15,034 nt of DNA, taken from positions 1-15,034 of the forward strand of contig QIGD01000016.1 of NCBI GenBank assembly GCA_003229935.1, written 5' to 3'. Below, in pieces: positions 14,483-15,034 of this stretch. Made by a program: the position numbers and the translations under genes. The notes below the pieces were generated by a model. That model was not told the DNA's origin. It did no database searches and saw only the letters and a list, made by a program, of their open reading frames with translations. The first letter of the stretch is position 1; each line of letters opens with the position of its first letter. This stretch comes from Methanobacteriota archaeon (GTDB lineage: Archaea; Hydrothermarchaeota; Hydrothermarchaeia; Hydrothermarchaeales; BMS3B).

Positions 14483-14668
14483 CAAAGAGACGTTAATAAA
14501 AAGAAGTTGTTAGTTTGTCTTAACACTTTCACAAATATACAAACAAATTCAATTTGCAGTGCGTTGAGTTTCTCTCCAAAATCTCCCCCTCCTGAAGACA
14601 AAAATTTTTTATACTCGAAGCTCTGTGAGTTTAGTATATTTGTGTATACACCCTGCACAGGTGATATT

Positions 14669-15034
14669 GTCAATCACCCACGACTTTAGTCGTGGGCTTG
14701 TCTCGTGAGAGACATGGGTAACAGGTTGATTAGGAGGCATTATAAGATGCAGAAGTTATTGGTAGAGTTAAAGAACACACCAGAGGATGCTCCTCAAGTC
14801 CCCTGCTCTGTAAGTGGGGCATTAAACAGAGAGGAGGAAACTCTCAGTGTGCCCTGCATAGTACTGGCTGATAACAGCTCCGAAGAGGACCTACTCTCTG
14901 GCAAGAGAGGACAGGCGTTGAGCGTCCCTGTCATAAATATGCGAATCAAACCTATACCTGATAGTGCTAGAATCAGTGAGCTGGTTGAAATACCTGCTGG
15001 TTTGGTTTGGATTAAAAATTATTACTATAATTTT
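14669..15034 (-). repeat. Right copy of the inverted repeat, running off the window
   Basis: Counterpart of 13411-13771 in opposite orientation. Its terminal hairpin is intact: CCCACGAC-TTTA-GTCGTGGG (14677-14696), flanked by GTCAATCAC at 14669-14677 and by a second small hairpin GTCTC-GTGA-GAGAC (~14700-14713) that is degraded in the left copy. The better preservation suggests this is the younger or more active copy. Its right ends point toward the Sm-like gene, facing the left copy. The far end is beyond position 15034. Confidence 0.7.
14747..15034 (+). CDS. Doubtful hypothetical frame, partial, within the right repeat
   Basis: 96 codons open to the window edge, starting MQKLLVELKNTPEDAPQ after a strong AGGAGG (~14732-14737). 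Roughly 60% identical by eye to the frame in the left copy (13329-13697), ending VEIPAGLVWIKNYY before the edge. Shared frame, start and ribosome-like site favour coding; the lack of synonymous bias between copies argues against it. The opposite strand is also open over most of this stretch and could hold a tnpB tail. I recognise no protein family on either strand. Confidence 0.25.
   Translation, partial: MQKLLVELKNTPEDAPQVPCSVSGALNREEETLSVPCIVLADNSSEEDLLSGKRGQALSVPVINMRIKPIPDSARISELVEIPAGLVWIKNYYYNF

Noticed and set aside
14411..14689. Overlapping open frames on both strands between the Sm-like gene and the right repeat (14411-14689 + and 14434-14673 -)
   Set aside because: Both run through the hairpins; translations resemble no family and neither has a ribosome site or TATA box.
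1..15034. tRNA, rRNA or CRISPR array
   Set aside because: No cloverleaf-like TTCRA/acceptor pairing, rRNA segments or regularly spaced direct repeats were seen on either strand by eye.

Overview
The window looks like a euryarchaeal chromosome segment from an AT-rich archaeon. The signs are an archaeosine synthase (ArcS) with its signature motif, an archaeal family B DNA polymerase with a C-terminal PCNA-binding box, a single-domain Sm-like protein, an Lrp/AsnC regulator, TATA boxes placed about 25-30 bp upstream of starts (some genes apparently leaderless), and 4-nt gene overlaps. I cannot name the genus. A decayed c-type cytochrome next to a SHOCT membrane protein hints at a lineage with haem-based electron transfer.

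Layout. 1-480: a decayed IS200/IS605-type TnpA element ending just past the stop codon of the next gene. 494-2266 (-): a protein of the anaerobic ribonucleotide reductase (NrdD) family with two ATP-cone domains, but only one cysteine and no glycyl-radical tail. 2490-2930 (+): an Lrp/AsnC regulator, divergent from it. 3018-7294 (+): a tightly packed operon of ABC ATPase, ABC-2 permease, secreted/anchored beta-sandwich protein and a short ArcS, preceded by a near-perfect 23-bp palindrome abutting the TATA box. 7291-7650 (-): a cupin, convergent with arcS. 7729-9375 (+): a CBS-DRTGG family II pyrophosphatase sharing one symmetrical TATA region with the cupin.

9376-9943 is a gene graveyard: a 109-bp element with 11-bp terminal inverted repeats, an IS605-like right-end fragment, a phased short repeat, and a cytochrome c remnant with an in-frame TAG. 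A SHOCT membrane protein follows (9944-10255, +). On the minus strand come a nitroreductase (10368-10880) and DNA polymerase B (10954-13332).

The last 1.7 kb holds an Sm-like gene (13935-14159, -) lying between two facing copies of a repeat of at least 360 bp (13411-13771 and 14669-15034). Each copy ends in an IS605-like TTTA-loop hairpin. A third such hairpin with two extra stem-loops upstream of it (14364-14482) has no transposase beside it and could be an orphan omega-RNA-like or PATE-type element. The observations most worth following are the cysteine-poor NrdD homologue, the palindrome-controlled ABC/ArcS operon, and the hairpin-ended repeats around the Sm-like gene.
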